Assembly: GCA_002382325.1 (NCBI GenBank)
Contig: DGAG01000015.1
Span: forward strand, 35,580-99,579
Reading direction: 5' to 3'
Length of the DNA stretch: 64,000 nt
Source: Epsilonproteobacteria bacterium UBA4036
Lineage (GTDB): Bacteria; Campylobacterota; Campylobacteria; Campylobacterales; Arcobacteraceae
Each line of letters begins with the position of its first letter. Positions within the stretch are counted from its first letter, which is position 1. This document shows, piece after piece, positions 42,901-51,575 of the stretch. The position numbers were made by a program, and so were the translations under genes. The notes under the pieces were generated by a model that was given only the letters and a program-made list of their open reading frames with translations, had not been told where the DNA came from and did no database searches.

Positions 42901-43497
42901 TTAAAAATATTTAATCTTTTTTTCTTCTTCTTTGTAATTGGGGCAATGTACTTCTACCCAATCCCAAAACGCCTTGGAATGGTTTTTATGTTTTATGTGT
43001 GCAAGTTCATGAATGACAATATAATCGACACAACTAAACGGCAGTTTCATTAAATTGGTACTTAAATTTATCACATTGTTGTATGAGCAACTTCCCCAAC
43101 GACTTTTTGTTTTCCGAAATTTTAAGCAAGAAGGAAAAGCATTCATTTTTTGAGCATATTTTTGCACAATATCAGGCAAAATCTCTTGGGCTTTTTGTTT
43201 ATAGAACCCATCAATTTGTTCTTGAGTTAAATTAAAATCTTCCAAAAGACATACTCTTCCTAAAAAGTAAAATTCATGGGGTTGAAGCAGTTTTGCTTTA
43301 AGAGGTACAATGTGTTTTTCCAACCAAAGCATTTTTTGTTGAACTAAGGCTTTTGCCTCTTCTAAAGAGTAATACCAATGGGCTTTTATACGAATTGTTT
43401 TAGCATCAACAATTCTAATATAGCACCGTTTCATTTTTTTACTTTTTTCAAAGTGTACCGTTATGTCTTCATTATCTATTTTTACACTGAAATTCAA
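42901..43497 (-). CDS. YgjP-like M48 family metallopeptidase
   Basis: 198 residues. The zinc motif HELAHIKH with a downstream His/Glu-rich helix, preceded by KSRWGSCSYNNVINLS, matches the YgjP/DUF45 (WLM-related) family. Proteins of this group are annotated as M48-type peptidases; E. coli YgjP was reported as a UTP pyrophosphatase. The stop lies two bases from the end of the histidine kinase gene, converging. Confidence 0.85.
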   Translation of the reverse strand: MNFSVKIDNEDITVHFEKSKKMKRCYIRIVDAKTIRIKAHWYYSLEEAKALVQQKMLWLEKHIVPLKAKLLQPHEFYFLGRVCLLEDFNLTQEQIDGFYKQKAQEILPDIVQKYAQKMNAFPSCLKFRKTKSRWGSCSYNNVINLSTNLMKLPFSCVDYIVIHELAHIKHKNHSKAFWDWVEVHCPNYKEEEKKIKYF

Positions 43498-43558
43498 AAT
43501 TAACCTTAAGAATTATTTTGATAAAATCCTACCAAAATTTAACATAGGAAACGCGTAA

Positions 43559-44731
43559 ATGAAAATTGCAAAAAGAATGGAAAATCTATCTCCATCGGTT
43601 ACAATGGCAATTACTGCATTAGGTCGAGAACTCAAAGCTCAAGGAAGAGATATCTTAAGTTTCAGTGCGGGTGAGCCTGATTTTGATACCCCAGAAATCA
43701 TCAAAGAGGCTGCAATTGAAGCAATCAAAGCAGGACATACGAAATACACTGCTGTTGAGGGAATTACTGAAACCAAACAAGCCATTATTAACAAACTTAA
43801 AAAAGACCATGGATTAAACTATGAATTAAACCATATTGTCATCAGCAATGGAGCTAAACATTCTTTATTTAATCTTTTTCAAGTTTTGATTGAAGAAGGG
43901 GATGAAGTCATTATTCCAGCACCTTATTGGGTTACGTATCCTGAACAAGTCAAATACTCTGATGGTGTTCCTGTTTTTATTGACACCGATGATTCGACCA
44001 ATTTTAAAATCACACCCGAACAATTAAAAGCCGCCATTACACCAAAAACAAAAATTTTATTGCTGAACTCTCCTTCAAATCCAACAGGTGGAATTTACTC
44101 TAAAGAAGAATTAACGGCATTAGGAAAAGTGCTTGAGGGCACAGATATTTTAGTCTTTTCAGATGAAATGTACGAAAAAATCATTTACGACGGAAAAAAA
44201 TTTACAGCAGCAGCTGAAGTCAGCGAAGATATGTTTCAACGAACGGTTACTATTAATGGATTAAGTAAAGCTGTAGCAATGACCGGTTGGCGTTTTGGAT
44301 ACATTGCCACACCTAAAGTTGAACTGGTTAAAGCGATGATTAAACTGCAAGGACAAGTTACATCAAATATTAACTCAATTACTCAACACGCTTCGATTTT
44401 AGCCCTTGAAGGCAAAGCCGATGAAGCCATTGAAACCATGAGAGTGGAGTTTGAAAAACGAAGAAATGTTGCCATTACACAACTTAACTACATCAAAGGG
44501 ATCTCTTGTGTTAAACCTGAAGGTGCTTTTTATTTGTTTGCCAATATCAAAGAACTCACCAATGATTCAATTAAATTTTGTTCAGAACTTTTAGAAAAAG
44601 AGGGAGTTGCTGTTGTACCTGGTCTTGCATTTGGAGCAGAGGGATACTTCAGATTCTCTTTCGCAACAGATTTACCCAGCATTGAAAAAGGGATTGAAAG
44701 AATCCGAAAATTTGTTGAAGAGAACTACTGA
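43559..44731 (+). CDS. aspC: Aspartate aminotransferase (class I)
   Basis: 390 residues, fold-type I, of the I-beta/I-gamma group. ILSFSAGEPDFDTPE, the NSPSNPTGGIYS loop, the aspartate in FSDEMYEKIIYDG and the PLP lysine in NGLSKAVAMTGWRFGY are present, as is the substrate-binding Arg in FRFSFAT. It interconverts aspartate and oxaloacetate. First of three close genes with the cation efflux and rhodanese genes (gaps of 6 and -4 bases). Confidence 0.9.
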   Translation: MKIAKRMENLSPSVTMAITALGRELKAQGRDILSFSAGEPDFDTPEIIKEAAIEAIKAGHTKYTAVEGITETKQAIINKLKKDHGLNYELNHIVISNGAKHSLFNLFQVLIEEGDEVIIPAPYWVTYPEQVKYSDGVPVFIDTDDSTNFKITPEQLKAAITPKTKILLLNSPSNPTGGIYSKEELTALGKVLEGTDILVFSDEMYEKIIYDGKKFTAAAEVSEDMFQRTVTINGLSKAVAMTGWRFGYIATPKVELVKAMIKLQGQVTSNINSITQHASILALEGKADEAIETMRVEFEKRRNVAITQLNYIKGISCVKPEGAFYLFANIKELTNDSIKFCSELLEKEGVAVVPGLAFGAEGYFRFSFATDLPSIEKGIERIRKFVEENY

Positions 44732-44737
44732 TTTATT

Positions 44738-45634
44738 ATGTCTAAAATGACAAAACAAAAAAAAGCCACGGTTGTCTCCACAAGCGTTGCTGCTTTTTTA
44801 ACACTGAGCAAACTCATTGTTGGGATTGCCAGTGGTTCTGTCGCCGTTTTGGCTTCTGCTGTGGATTCTGTTTTGGATATGTTTGTCTCAATTTTCAACT
44901 ACTTTGCCATTAATAACTCCGAAAAACCTGCCGATGAAAACTTTAATTATGGTCGTGGAAAGATTGAAGCTTTAGCTTCAGTAATTGAAGGTACGATTAT
45001 TACTGTTTCTGGGCTTTTTTTATTTTATCAAGCCATCAAAAAAGCCATCAGTGGGGAAACCTCTTCGTATTTGGATGTTTCATTAATTGTGATGATTATC
45101 TCTTTATGTATAACCATTTTATTGGTTCTGTACTTAAATAAAGTTGCCAAACAGACCAACAGTATGGTGGTTAAAGCCGATGCTTTACACTATAAAACTG
45201 ACGTTTACTCCAATATTGCGGTATTGGCGTCTTTGGTGTTGGTTCATTTGACCAATTATGAAATTTTTGATGTCATTGTTGGGGGAGGAATTGCTCTTTA
45301 TATTATTTATTCATCTTATGAACTCATCAAAGAAGGGGTTTTGGTCTTACTTGATCGTGCCGTAGAAGAAACCTTGGTTGAAAAAATTAAAGAGATTTTA
45401 CTTTCAGAAAAAGAGATCAATGCGTATCATTTATTAAAAACCAGAGAAGCAGGACACCAAACCTTTGTGGATGTTCATTTGGTGTTTGATTGTTTAATTA
45501 CACTAATGGGTGCCCACAAAGTTGCAGACAGAATTGAAGATAAAATCAAACAACTTGACACCCAACGTGAGTGGATTATCACCATTCATATGGACCCTTA
45601 TGATGATTTAGAAATAGACAAGGAGAATAAGTGA
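44738..45634 (+). CDS. Cation diffusion facilitator (FieF-like)
   Basis: 298 residues. Six membrane helices and a cytoplasmic ferredoxin-like tail. The metal site is intact: D-x-x-x-D in AVDSVLDMF (helix 2) and H-x-x-x-D in DALHYKTDVYSN (helix 5). The family exports zinc, iron, cadmium or manganese by proton antiport. It overlaps the rhodanese gene by four bases. Confidence 0.9.
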   Translation: MSKMTKQKKATVVSTSVAAFLTLSKLIVGIASGSVAVLASAVDSVLDMFVSIFNYFAINNSEKPADENFNYGRGKIEALASVIEGTIITVSGLFLFYQAIKKAISGETSSYLDVSLIVMIISLCITILLVLYLNKVAKQTNSMVVKADALHYKTDVYSNIAVLASLVLVHLTNYEIFDVIVGGGIALYIIYSSYELIKEGVLVLLDRAVEETLVEKIKEILLSEKEINAYHLLKTREAGHQTFVDVHLVFDCLITLMGAHKVADRIEDKIKQLDTQREWIITIHMDPYDDLEIDKENK

Positions 45635-46062
45635 AAAAGATCATGCTCTTTTTTTTATGCGTAAGTGCAACGCTTTTTGCACAAGTTGATTTAAGTAAAG
45701 CCAACTTATACAAAGCCGATATTAACTCTCAAACAGCCTATGATATGCAACAAAAAGGGGCTTTATTGATTGATGTAAGAACCAAACGAGAGTTTGAGTT
45801 TTCAAGACCCAAAGGAGCGATTAATATCCCTGTATTTAATGAAAAATTTGGACAACGAGTCTTTAATCAAGATTTTATTGAACAAATTGATTATGCAGTT
45901 AAAGGCAACCACGACAAAGAGATTATTCTCATTTGCAGAAGTGGTTCACGCACCAAATTTGCAGCAAATTTACTTGCCAATGATGGATTTAGCAATGTCT
46001 ATAACATCCAACAAGGATTTGCGTATGACTGGAGTAAAACCGATTTACCCGTAGAGAAATAA
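45631..46062 (+). CDS. Periplasmic rhodanese-domain protein
   Basis: 143 residues. A signal peptide (about 1-17) is followed by one rhodanese domain: LLIDVRTKREFEFSRPKGAI and the active-site cysteine in ILICRSGSRTKFAA. A GTG start overlaps the stop of the transporter gene as GTGA, with AAGGAG upstream. It would transfer sulfur from thiosulfate-type donors or sense thiols in the periplasm. Confidence 0.87.
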   Translation: MKKIMLFFLCVSATLFAQVDLSKANLYKADINSQTAYDMQQKGALLIDVRTKREFEFSRPKGAINIPVFNEKFGQRVFNQDFIEQIDYAVKGNHDKEIILICRSGSRTKFAANLLANDGFSNVYNIQQGFAYDWSKTDLPVEK

Positions 46063-46068
46063 TCTTCT

Positions 46069-46617
46069 TTATAGGGTGTTTTTATAGCCTTTCACACTGG
46101 TGTACAAATAAAACAATGATTGCACCATGAAAAAATAAAAAGCATTGGTCAATCCAATATAGACAAATACCACATCGGCTATAAAAAAACAAATAAACGC
46201 ATAGCCTCTGATTTTTGGCGTATGACTTGAAAGTAAAAAACTTCCAAATATTGCCAAAGAAGATGCCAACAAATCCACCCATAAAACGGTAAAATCAATC
46301 TCTCTCATGCGTGGTACAATACTAAAATAAAGCACACAACCCAACAACAATAACACCATGCTCATAAGCATGGTATCTCGTTTTTTATGGGAAGTGTGCT
46401 TATATATTCCAATAATCGCCGTCATAAAAAAAAGCACCATTTGTAAAATAATAGGCACTTTACCTTTCAACGTAAAAAATATGAGTAATGCCGTATTGGA
46501 AATAAAAAAGCTAATAAAGCCATAATAAAGCGGTTTGGTATTGATTTTAGTACTCGTAGCCATCAAATAAGCCCCAAGAATAGAAAAAATAGCCCCAAAC
46601 GCTTCAAGTAGTATCAT
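46069..46617 (-). CDS. Hypothetical multi-helix membrane protein
   Basis: 182 residues with six or seven predicted membrane helices and short loops. The length and layout recall PnuC-like or SWEET-like proteins, but no diagnostic motif is visible. Convergent with the rhodanese gene (six-base gap). The last gene before the toxin-antitoxin island. Confidence 0.6.
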   Translation of the reverse strand: MILLEAFGAIFSILGAYLMATSTKINTKPLYYGFISFFISNTALLIFFTLKGKVPIILQMVLFFMTAIIGIYKHTSHKKRDTMLMSMVLLLLGCVLYFSIVPRMREIDFTVLWVDLLASSLAIFGSFLLSSHTPKIRGYAFICFFIADVVFVYIGLTNAFYFFMVQSLFYLYTSVKGYKNTL

Positions 46618-46752
46618 TGTGTGTCCATAAATTTTTTTGAGAGTGTAGCGTATTTTTAGTTAGACTTCATTGGGTTGGGTGTTATGCAAATTAATGATTT
46701 TAAAGTTTATTGATAATGTGTTATAATAAATCAAAAATAATAAAGAAAGTCC

Positions 46753-47067
46753 ATGAGAGCAACCAAAGAAAATATACTATCTTATTTACAAGAAATTAAA
46801 TCTGAACTTACCCATAAAGGCATTCAAAAACTTGCCCTCTTTGGAAGTTATGCAAAAGATGAACCAACGATTTACAGCGATATTGATATTGCTATACAAA
46901 AAGATAAAACATTTCTTTTGCAACACTCTTCATACAGCTATTTTGAACTTATTTCGTATATCAAAGAGAAAATAAGTGCAAAGTTTCATAAAAATATTGA
47001 TGTTTTTGACCTTGATTCACAAAGCAGTTTTAAACAATCTATTGAAAAAGAGTTGATTTATGTTTAG
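46753..47067 (+). CDS. mntA: MntA-type nucleotidyltransferase antitoxin
   Basis: 104 residues. LALFGSYAKDEPTIYSDIDI fulfils the GS-x10-D-x-D signature of minimal nucleotidyltransferases exactly. MntA antitoxins of type VII systems transfer AMP to a tyrosine of the HepT toxin. It overlaps the downstream hepT by eight bases, the usual pairing. Confidence 0.88.
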   Translation: MRATKENILSYLQEIKSELTHKGIQKLALFGSYAKDEPTIYSDIDIAIQKDKTFLLQHSSYSYFELISYIKEKISAKFHKNIDVFDLDSQSSFKQSIEKELIYV

Positions 47068-47419
47068 TATTAAAGCGTATGAAAGAGTAAAACTTATTGT
47101 TAAAAAAATCAATTTCATTGAAGCAATTGTCAAAGAAAAAGGCTCAGTTGCAAAAGCCTTAGAAGATGAACAAAACTCGAGAGCTTCTATTTTAATGCAT
47201 CTTACAAGTATAGCAGAACAGTTTGACAAGCTACTTCACAATGGTGAGTTAGAAGTTTTAGCTTATTTTGAGAAACAAGATATCAAAGGCAGTTATGAGC
47301 TAAGAAATTTTATAGCACACGATTATGAAGGTGTTGATTTGTATATCGTTGAAGATGTGATAATTCAAAGATTGCCAATCATTAAGCAATCGGCATTGAG
47401 TGTATTGAGGGCTAATTAA
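47060..47419 (+). CDS. hepT: HepT-type RNase toxin
   Basis: 119 residues, helical HEPN fold. RNFIAHDY is a match to the R-x4-H-x-Y active site, whose tyrosine is the target of adenylylation by MntA. HepT cleaves RNA when not modified. Both key residues of toxin and antitoxin are intact, so the pair is probably functional. Confidence 0.88.
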   Translation: MFSIKAYERVKLIVKKINFIEAIVKEKGSVAKALEDEQNSRASILMHLTSIAEQFDKLLHNGELEVLAYFEKQDIKGSYELRNFIAHDYEGVDLYIVEDVIIQRLPIIKQSALSVLRAN

Positions 47420-47521
47420 ATTAAGTTTTTTATTTAAAGAAATTAATGATTTTTAGGTGATTGTCTATTGTAAATTCGTGTTGCATATCTTCAAAGAAAG
47501 TATAAATAAGTAATATTTATT

Positions 47522-47716
47522 TTATCGCTCATTTGCTTTATCTCTATTAAACTTAAACCCTTTTGTTTTTAAAGAAAAAGAACTGAGTTTTTTAGGAGTT
47601 TGAATTTCTCTATTTTCCTCTACACTTAGCTGAATCTCATTTTTTGGCAATTTATTAAAAAATGCCATAACTTTCTCAAAAATAGTATCATTGACTTCTA
47701 CTTTTAAAGTACGTAT
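47522..47716 (-). pseudogene. Orphan antitoxin relic with ATA in place of its start codon
   Basis: A 64-codon frame reads RTLKVEVNDTIFEKVMAFF then NKLPKNEIQLSVEENRE, closely resembling the antitoxins that begin MRTLKVEV in many Campylobacterota. AAGGAG lies six bases before an ATA codon exactly where ATG is expected; no ATG, GTG or TTG is in frame nearby. No toxin gene accompanies it. Either the gene was inactivated by an ATG-to-ATA change, or it is translated weakly from ATA. Confidence 0.55.
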
Positions 47717-47744
47717 AGCATCTCCTTATAAGAGAAGGAATTCC

Positions 47745-47807
47745 ATGGACACTGAAAACTCAAATGAAGATATTGAAAGACTTCAAAATAAAATTTTTGT
47801 GGGTTAG
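47745..47807 (+). pseudogene. Fragment of the zeta-associated small gene
   Basis: A 20-codon frame ending EDIERLQNKIFVG, almost the same as the end of the 72-residue protein at 48745-48963 (ADIERLQNKILVG). Only the last 13 codons and the 3' flank correspond. It is the left member of the direct repeat. Confidence 0.6.
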
Positions 47808-47909
47808 TTTTGGCTTATTCTAAAAACAAGTATCATTTCCAAACCAAATTTCACTGTTCACCATTTATTAATCACTAAATCCTTTCCTTAACCCATTTTT
47901 AGATACACT
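47769..47909 (+). repeat. Left copy of a 140-bp direct repeat around the zeta-like module
   Basis: Begins at GATATTGAAAGACT, covers the end of the small gene, then TTTCCAAACCAAATTTCACTG and TCCTTTCCTTAACCCA. Nearly the same sequence is found at 48925-49066. The heptamer part has decayed relative to the right copy. Confidence 0.75.
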
Positions 47910-47918
47910 GTTTGCTTA

Positions 47919-48041
47919 AAAATTGATGAACTAGTAAAAGAGTATATTGGTGATAATAATAAGATATCTAACAAAAGTAGAAAATCATAAGACCTAATAG
48001 AGGTAGTTAAATATTTTATATTAATCTATGAGATACTATGA
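47919..48041 (+). pseudogene. Relic resembling a ribbon-helix-helix antitoxin
   Basis: One frame reads KIDELVKEYIGDNNKIS, then a stop at 47988-47990, then DLIEVVKYFILIYE in the same frame. The pattern resembles a CopG/RHH-type DNA-binding antitoxin interrupted by a stop. No start codon is present. Weak evidence. Confidence 0.35.
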
Positions 48042-48094
48042 ATATTTTAAAATAGTACAATACAAGTATAACTGAAAGGTAAAGTTTTTTAATC

Positions 48095-48748
48095 ATGAAC
48101 AAAATAGAAAAAGAAGCTTTGAATTATCTAAAAGATAATAAAAAAGAATTTTTAGAAAAATATTTAAATGGCTATGAAGTTCAAGAAATTAAAACTGCAA
48201 TTTTTACAGCAGGTGCAAGTGGAGCAGGAAAAACTGAATATGCAATAAGTAGAAAAGAGAAAGAACCATTTTTATTACATATGGATATTGATGATATTAG
48301 AGATTTTTTTTCATCTATTGGATACAATGGCTCAAATTCAAGTGATTATCAAAGACCAGCTTCAAAAGGTGTAAATTGGCTATTTGATAGAGCAGCAAAA
48401 AAAGGTTATTCTTTTATTTTAGATTCAAATTTTGCAGAAGCTACAATTGCACAAAGTAATATTCAAAGACTTTTAGATAAAGGTTATGTAATAGAGATTA
48501 ATTACATATTTAGAAATATTCAGAAAAGTTTTGAATTTGCTAAAAAAAGAGAATCTATGACAAAAAGAAAAGTTCCTTTAGAAGTTGTAAAAAGTAGCTT
48601 TAAAAATTCATTTGATACAACATTACTTATTAAATCAATTTTTCAAGATGCTATCATTTTAAATATTTTTGATAGAGAAAATGATATAATCCACGAAGAT
48701 GTAGATGAAAAACAATTTTATATTTTATTAGCAGGAGAAATTTTATGA
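48095..48748 (+). CDS. Zeta-like toxin (P-loop kinase family)
   Basis: 217 residues. The Walker A GASGAGKTEYA near residues 39-49, the substrate aspartate in HMDIDDIRDF, and KRESMTKRKVPLEVV (the Arg-rich lid and VP segment) fit the zeta toxin family. Zeta toxins phosphorylate UDP-N-acetylglucosamine or related targets. The antitoxin normally lies upstream, but here an unrelated-looking 72-residue gene overlaps downstream by four bases. Base composition is lower in GC than the neighbouring ABC-F gene. Confidence 0.8.
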   Translation: MNKIEKEALNYLKDNKKEFLEKYLNGYEVQEIKTAIFTAGASGAGKTEYAISRKEKEPFLLHMDIDDIRDFFSSIGYNGSNSSDYQRPASKGVNWLFDRAAKKGYSFILDSNFAEATIAQSNIQRLLDKGYVIEINYIFRNIQKSFEFAKKRESMTKRKVPLEVVKSSFKNSFDTTLLIKSIFQDAIILNIFDRENDIIHEDVDEKQFYILLAGEIL

Positions 48749-48963
48749 GTTTAGAAGATTATTTAAAACAAAATATTAAACCAGATATATTACAAAAAGC
48801 AACAGAGTTTAAAAACTCTTCAAATTATCAAGCTATTAAAACGTATACTTCATCTCATAAATATCAAGCCGCAAAAACATCTCTAAAAAATAGAGATAAA
48901 AGTGTACATAAAACGACACTTGCAGATATTGAAAGACTACAAAATAAAATTTTAGTGGGTTAG
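48745..48963 (+). CDS. Small partner of the zeta-like toxin
   Basis: 72 residues, basic, starting ATGA-overlapped with the toxin stop. Contains two similar segments, SSNYQAIKTYTSSHKYQAAK. No antitoxin family recognised. The conserved linkage and overlap suggest it is the antitoxin or an accessory. Its last 13 codons recur in the left direct repeat. Confidence 0.65.
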   Translation: MSLEDYLKQNIKPDILQKATEFKNSSNYQAIKTYTSSHKYQAAKTSLKNRDKSVHKTTLADIERLQNKILVG

Positions 48964-49066
48964 TTTTTCACTTATTATAAAACAAATTCAATTTCCAAAC
49001 CAAATTTCACTGTTCACTAGTCACTAGTCACTAAAATCCTTTCCTTAACCCAATTTTAGATAAACT
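48925..49066 (+). repeat. Right copy of the direct repeat, with GTCACTA heptamers
   Basis: Begins GATATTGAAAGACT and ends TTAGATAAACT. At 49006-49033 it contains four heptamers: TTCACTG, TTCACTA, GTCACTA, GTCACTA. It covers the end of the small zeta partner gene and its 3' flank. Confidence 0.75.
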
Positions 49067-49123
49067 ACACCCTCAAAAATACAAAACCTATTTTCACATT
49101 TCAAAAGGATTTTTAAACACACT

Positions 49124-51085
49124 ATGGCACTCATCGACCTCCAAAACATCAACAAACAATACGACACCAAAATCATTTTAAAAGAAGCCAATTTTACTTT
49201 GCTTGAGGGGCAACGCGTTGCTGTCATTGGGCAAAATGGTCAAGGTAAATCTACCTTGATGAAAATCATTATGAACCAAACCGAAGCCGATTCAGGGATT
49301 GTATCCATTGATAAATCGGTTAAAATTGAGATGCTGGACCAACAACCTAAATTTGCTTTAAACCTAAGCGTTCGAGATGCGATTGAAGGGCAACTCGTTG
49401 AGATAAAAAAAGCCAAAGATGAATACGAAAAAATCACCCATGATTTAGCCACACAATATGATAATATGGAGCTTTTACACCGTCAAGCCCAATTGGCTAC
49501 TTACATTGATTTTCACAACGCATGGGATTTGGACAACTTAATTGAACGGGTTTTAAAAGAGTTTGCCCTAAAAGAGTATGAACATAAAGATGTGAATTTG
49601 CTTAGTGGAGGAGAACAACGACGGGTAAGTTTAGCAGGATTGTTGCTTAAAAAACCCGATGTGTTGTTACTTGATGAGCCAACAAACCATTTGGATGTTT
49701 ATATGGTGGAGTTTTTAGAACAACTGCTACTTAAAAACAATTTTACGCTTGTTTTTATCTCTCACGACCGTTATTTTATTGACAACATTGCCACCAATGT
49801 TATTGAAATTGATGGAGGCGTTTTACGAAAATTTAACGGTGGATACAGTTCTTATTTGGAACAAAAGCAACAAATACTTGAAAATATGCAAAAAGACCAC
49901 GAAAACCTCTTGCGATTGGTCAAACGAGAAGCCCATTGGATGCAACGAGGTGTAACTGCCAGACGTAAACGAAATGAACGACGAAAATCCGAATACTTTG
50001 ATTTAAAACAAAAAGCCAAAAGCAATCCTGCACAAATACGAAAAATGACCTTAGAGCTTCAAAGAGAGCAAAAAGCTTTTAACTCCGATGAAATCCAAAA
50101 CCGAAAAAAAATGCTGTTTGAAATTGAAAACATTGAAAAATCATTGGGCAATAAACTTCTTATCAAAGATTTCAGTACTCGAATTTTACAAAAAGATACC
50201 ATCGCTATTGTTGGTCCTAACGGAACTGGCAAATCAACTCTTCTGAGAATTTTTTTAGGCAAACTCAATGTAGATAAAGGGCTTTTTAAAAAAGGCGATT
50301 TTGAAGTGGGATATTTTGACCAACATCGAGAAATGCTTGATGATTCTAAAAACATCATGGAAACCTTTTGTCCCAATGGCGGTGACAGAGTCCAACTAAG
50401 TGATGGTCGAGATATGCACGTTTTTGGATACTTAAAAAACTTTTTATTTCCCAAAGAGTATTTGGATAAAAAAGTGGGTACCTTAAGTGGAGGAGAAAAA
50501 AACCGTGTGGCACTTGCTCTACTTTTCACTAAAAAAGTGGATTGTTTGGTTTTAGATGAGCCAACCAATGACTTAGATATTCCTACGATTAACATCTTAG
50601 AAGAGTATTTGCAAAACTTTCAAGGAGCGTTGATTTTTGTCAGTCACGACCGATATTTTGTCGATAAGATTGCTAAAAAGTTGTATGTTTTTAAAGGAAG
50701 CAACGGTGAAATTATAGAGAGTTTCCAACCGTACAGTGAGTATTTGGAAATTGAAAAAGAGCTTCAAGACTTAAATGAATTTGAAAAAGAGCTCTCTAAA
50801 AACAATCAAATGACTAAAGCCAATGAGACAGCAGCAACTTCGATAAAAAAGCAAACCAAACTCAGTTATAAAGAACAAAGAGAGTATGATGCTTTACCTC
50901 AAGAGTTAGAAACTCTTGAAACAAAGATTGAAGAACTTACGTTGTGTTTAAGCAACCCAAAATGTTATGAACAAAAAGGCATCGTAGCGGTTTCAAGTGA
51001 ATTAGAAATAACCAAAGAGGCGTATGAAAAAAAAGTAGAACGCTTCTTAGAACTTGAAGAGTTAATTGAAAGTTTTAAACAATAA
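49124..51085 (+). CDS. ABC-F family ATPase (Uup-like)
   Basis: 653 residues with two ATP-binding cassettes and no membrane helices. Walker A sites are GQNGQGKST and GPNGTGKST; signatures are LLSGGEQRR and LSGGEKNRV; Walker B regions are LLLDEPTNHLD and LVLDEPTNDLD. A linker of about 70 residues with many basic residues separates them, and a C-terminal coiled coil resembles that of Uup. Such proteins act on ribosomes or DNA intermediates. It begins 58 bases after the direct repeat. Confidence 0.92.
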   Translation: MALIDLQNINKQYDTKIILKEANFTLLEGQRVAVIGQNGQGKSTLMKIIMNQTEADSGIVSIDKSVKIEMLDQQPKFALNLSVRDAIEGQLVEIKKAKDEYEKITHDLATQYDNMELLHRQAQLATYIDFHNAWDLDNLIERVLKEFALKEYEHKDVNLLSGGEQRRVSLAGLLLKKPDVLLLDEPTNHLDVYMVEFLEQLLLKNNFTLVFISHDRYFIDNIATNVIEIDGGVLRKFNGGYSSYLEQKQQILENMQKDHENLLRLVKREAHWMQRGVTARRKRNERRKSEYFDLKQKAKSNPAQIRKMTLELQREQKAFNSDEIQNRKKMLFEIENIEKSLGNKLLIKDFSTRILQKDTIAIVGPNGTGKSTLLRIFLGKLNVDKGLFKKGDFEVGYFDQHREMLDDSKNIMETFCPNGGDRVQLSDGRDMHVFGYLKNFLFPKEYLDKKVGTLSGGEKNRVALALLFTKKVDCLVLDEPTNDLDIPTINILEEYLQNFQGALIFVSHDRYFVDKIAKKLYVFKGSNGEIIESFQPYSEYLEIEKELQDLNEFEKELSKNNQMTKANETAATSIKKQTKLSYKEQREYDALPQELETLETKIEELTLCLSNPKCYEQKGIVAVSSELEITKEAYEKKVERFLELEELIESFKQ

Positions 51086-51127
51086 TTCAATATAATAATT
51101 TTTCTTATTAAAATATAAAGGCAACCT

Positions 51128-51571
51128 ATGAGTTTGATTGAACAACTAAAAAATGATTTAAAAGACGCCATGAGAGCGCAAGAAGTTGTACGAAGAGACA
51201 GTATTCGAGCGATTAATACCATGATAAAACAAGTGCAAGTGGATGAAAGAAAAGAGTTAAACGATGAAGATGTTATCAAACTCATACAACGAGGCATCAA
51301 ACAAAGAGAAGAAGCAGCAAGCCAATATAAAGAGGCAGGACGTGAAGATTTGGTTCAAAAAGAGCTTGAACAAGTGGAGATTTTCAAATCCTATTTACCC
51401 CAACAATTAAGTGATGAAGAATTGCAAAGCCGTATGCAACAAATCATCCAAGACGTGGGGGCTGCTTCCATGAAAGACATGGGAAAAGTCATGGGCGTTG
51501 CCACTAAGACCTTTGCAGGAGTGGCAGATGGAAAACGAATCAATGAAATGGTCAAAAAACTTTTAGGATAA
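51128..51571 (+). CDS. GatB/YqeY domain protein
   Basis: 147 residues. LIEQLKNDLKDAMRAQEVVR, IKQREEAASQYKEAGR and the C-terminal DMGKVMGVATKTFAGVADGK match the YqeY family along its length. The domain is also found at the tail of GatB, where it binds tRNA; the free-standing form is of unknown role. Tandem with the diguanylate cyclase gene (four-base gap). Confidence 0.9.
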   Translation: MSLIEQLKNDLKDAMRAQEVVRRDSIRAINTMIKQVQVDERKELNDEDVIKLIQRGIKQREEAASQYKEAGREDLVQKELEQVEIFKSYLPQQLSDEELQSRMQQIIQDVGAASMKDMGKVMGVATKTFAGVADGKRINEMVKKLLG

Positions 51572-51575
51572 TACA

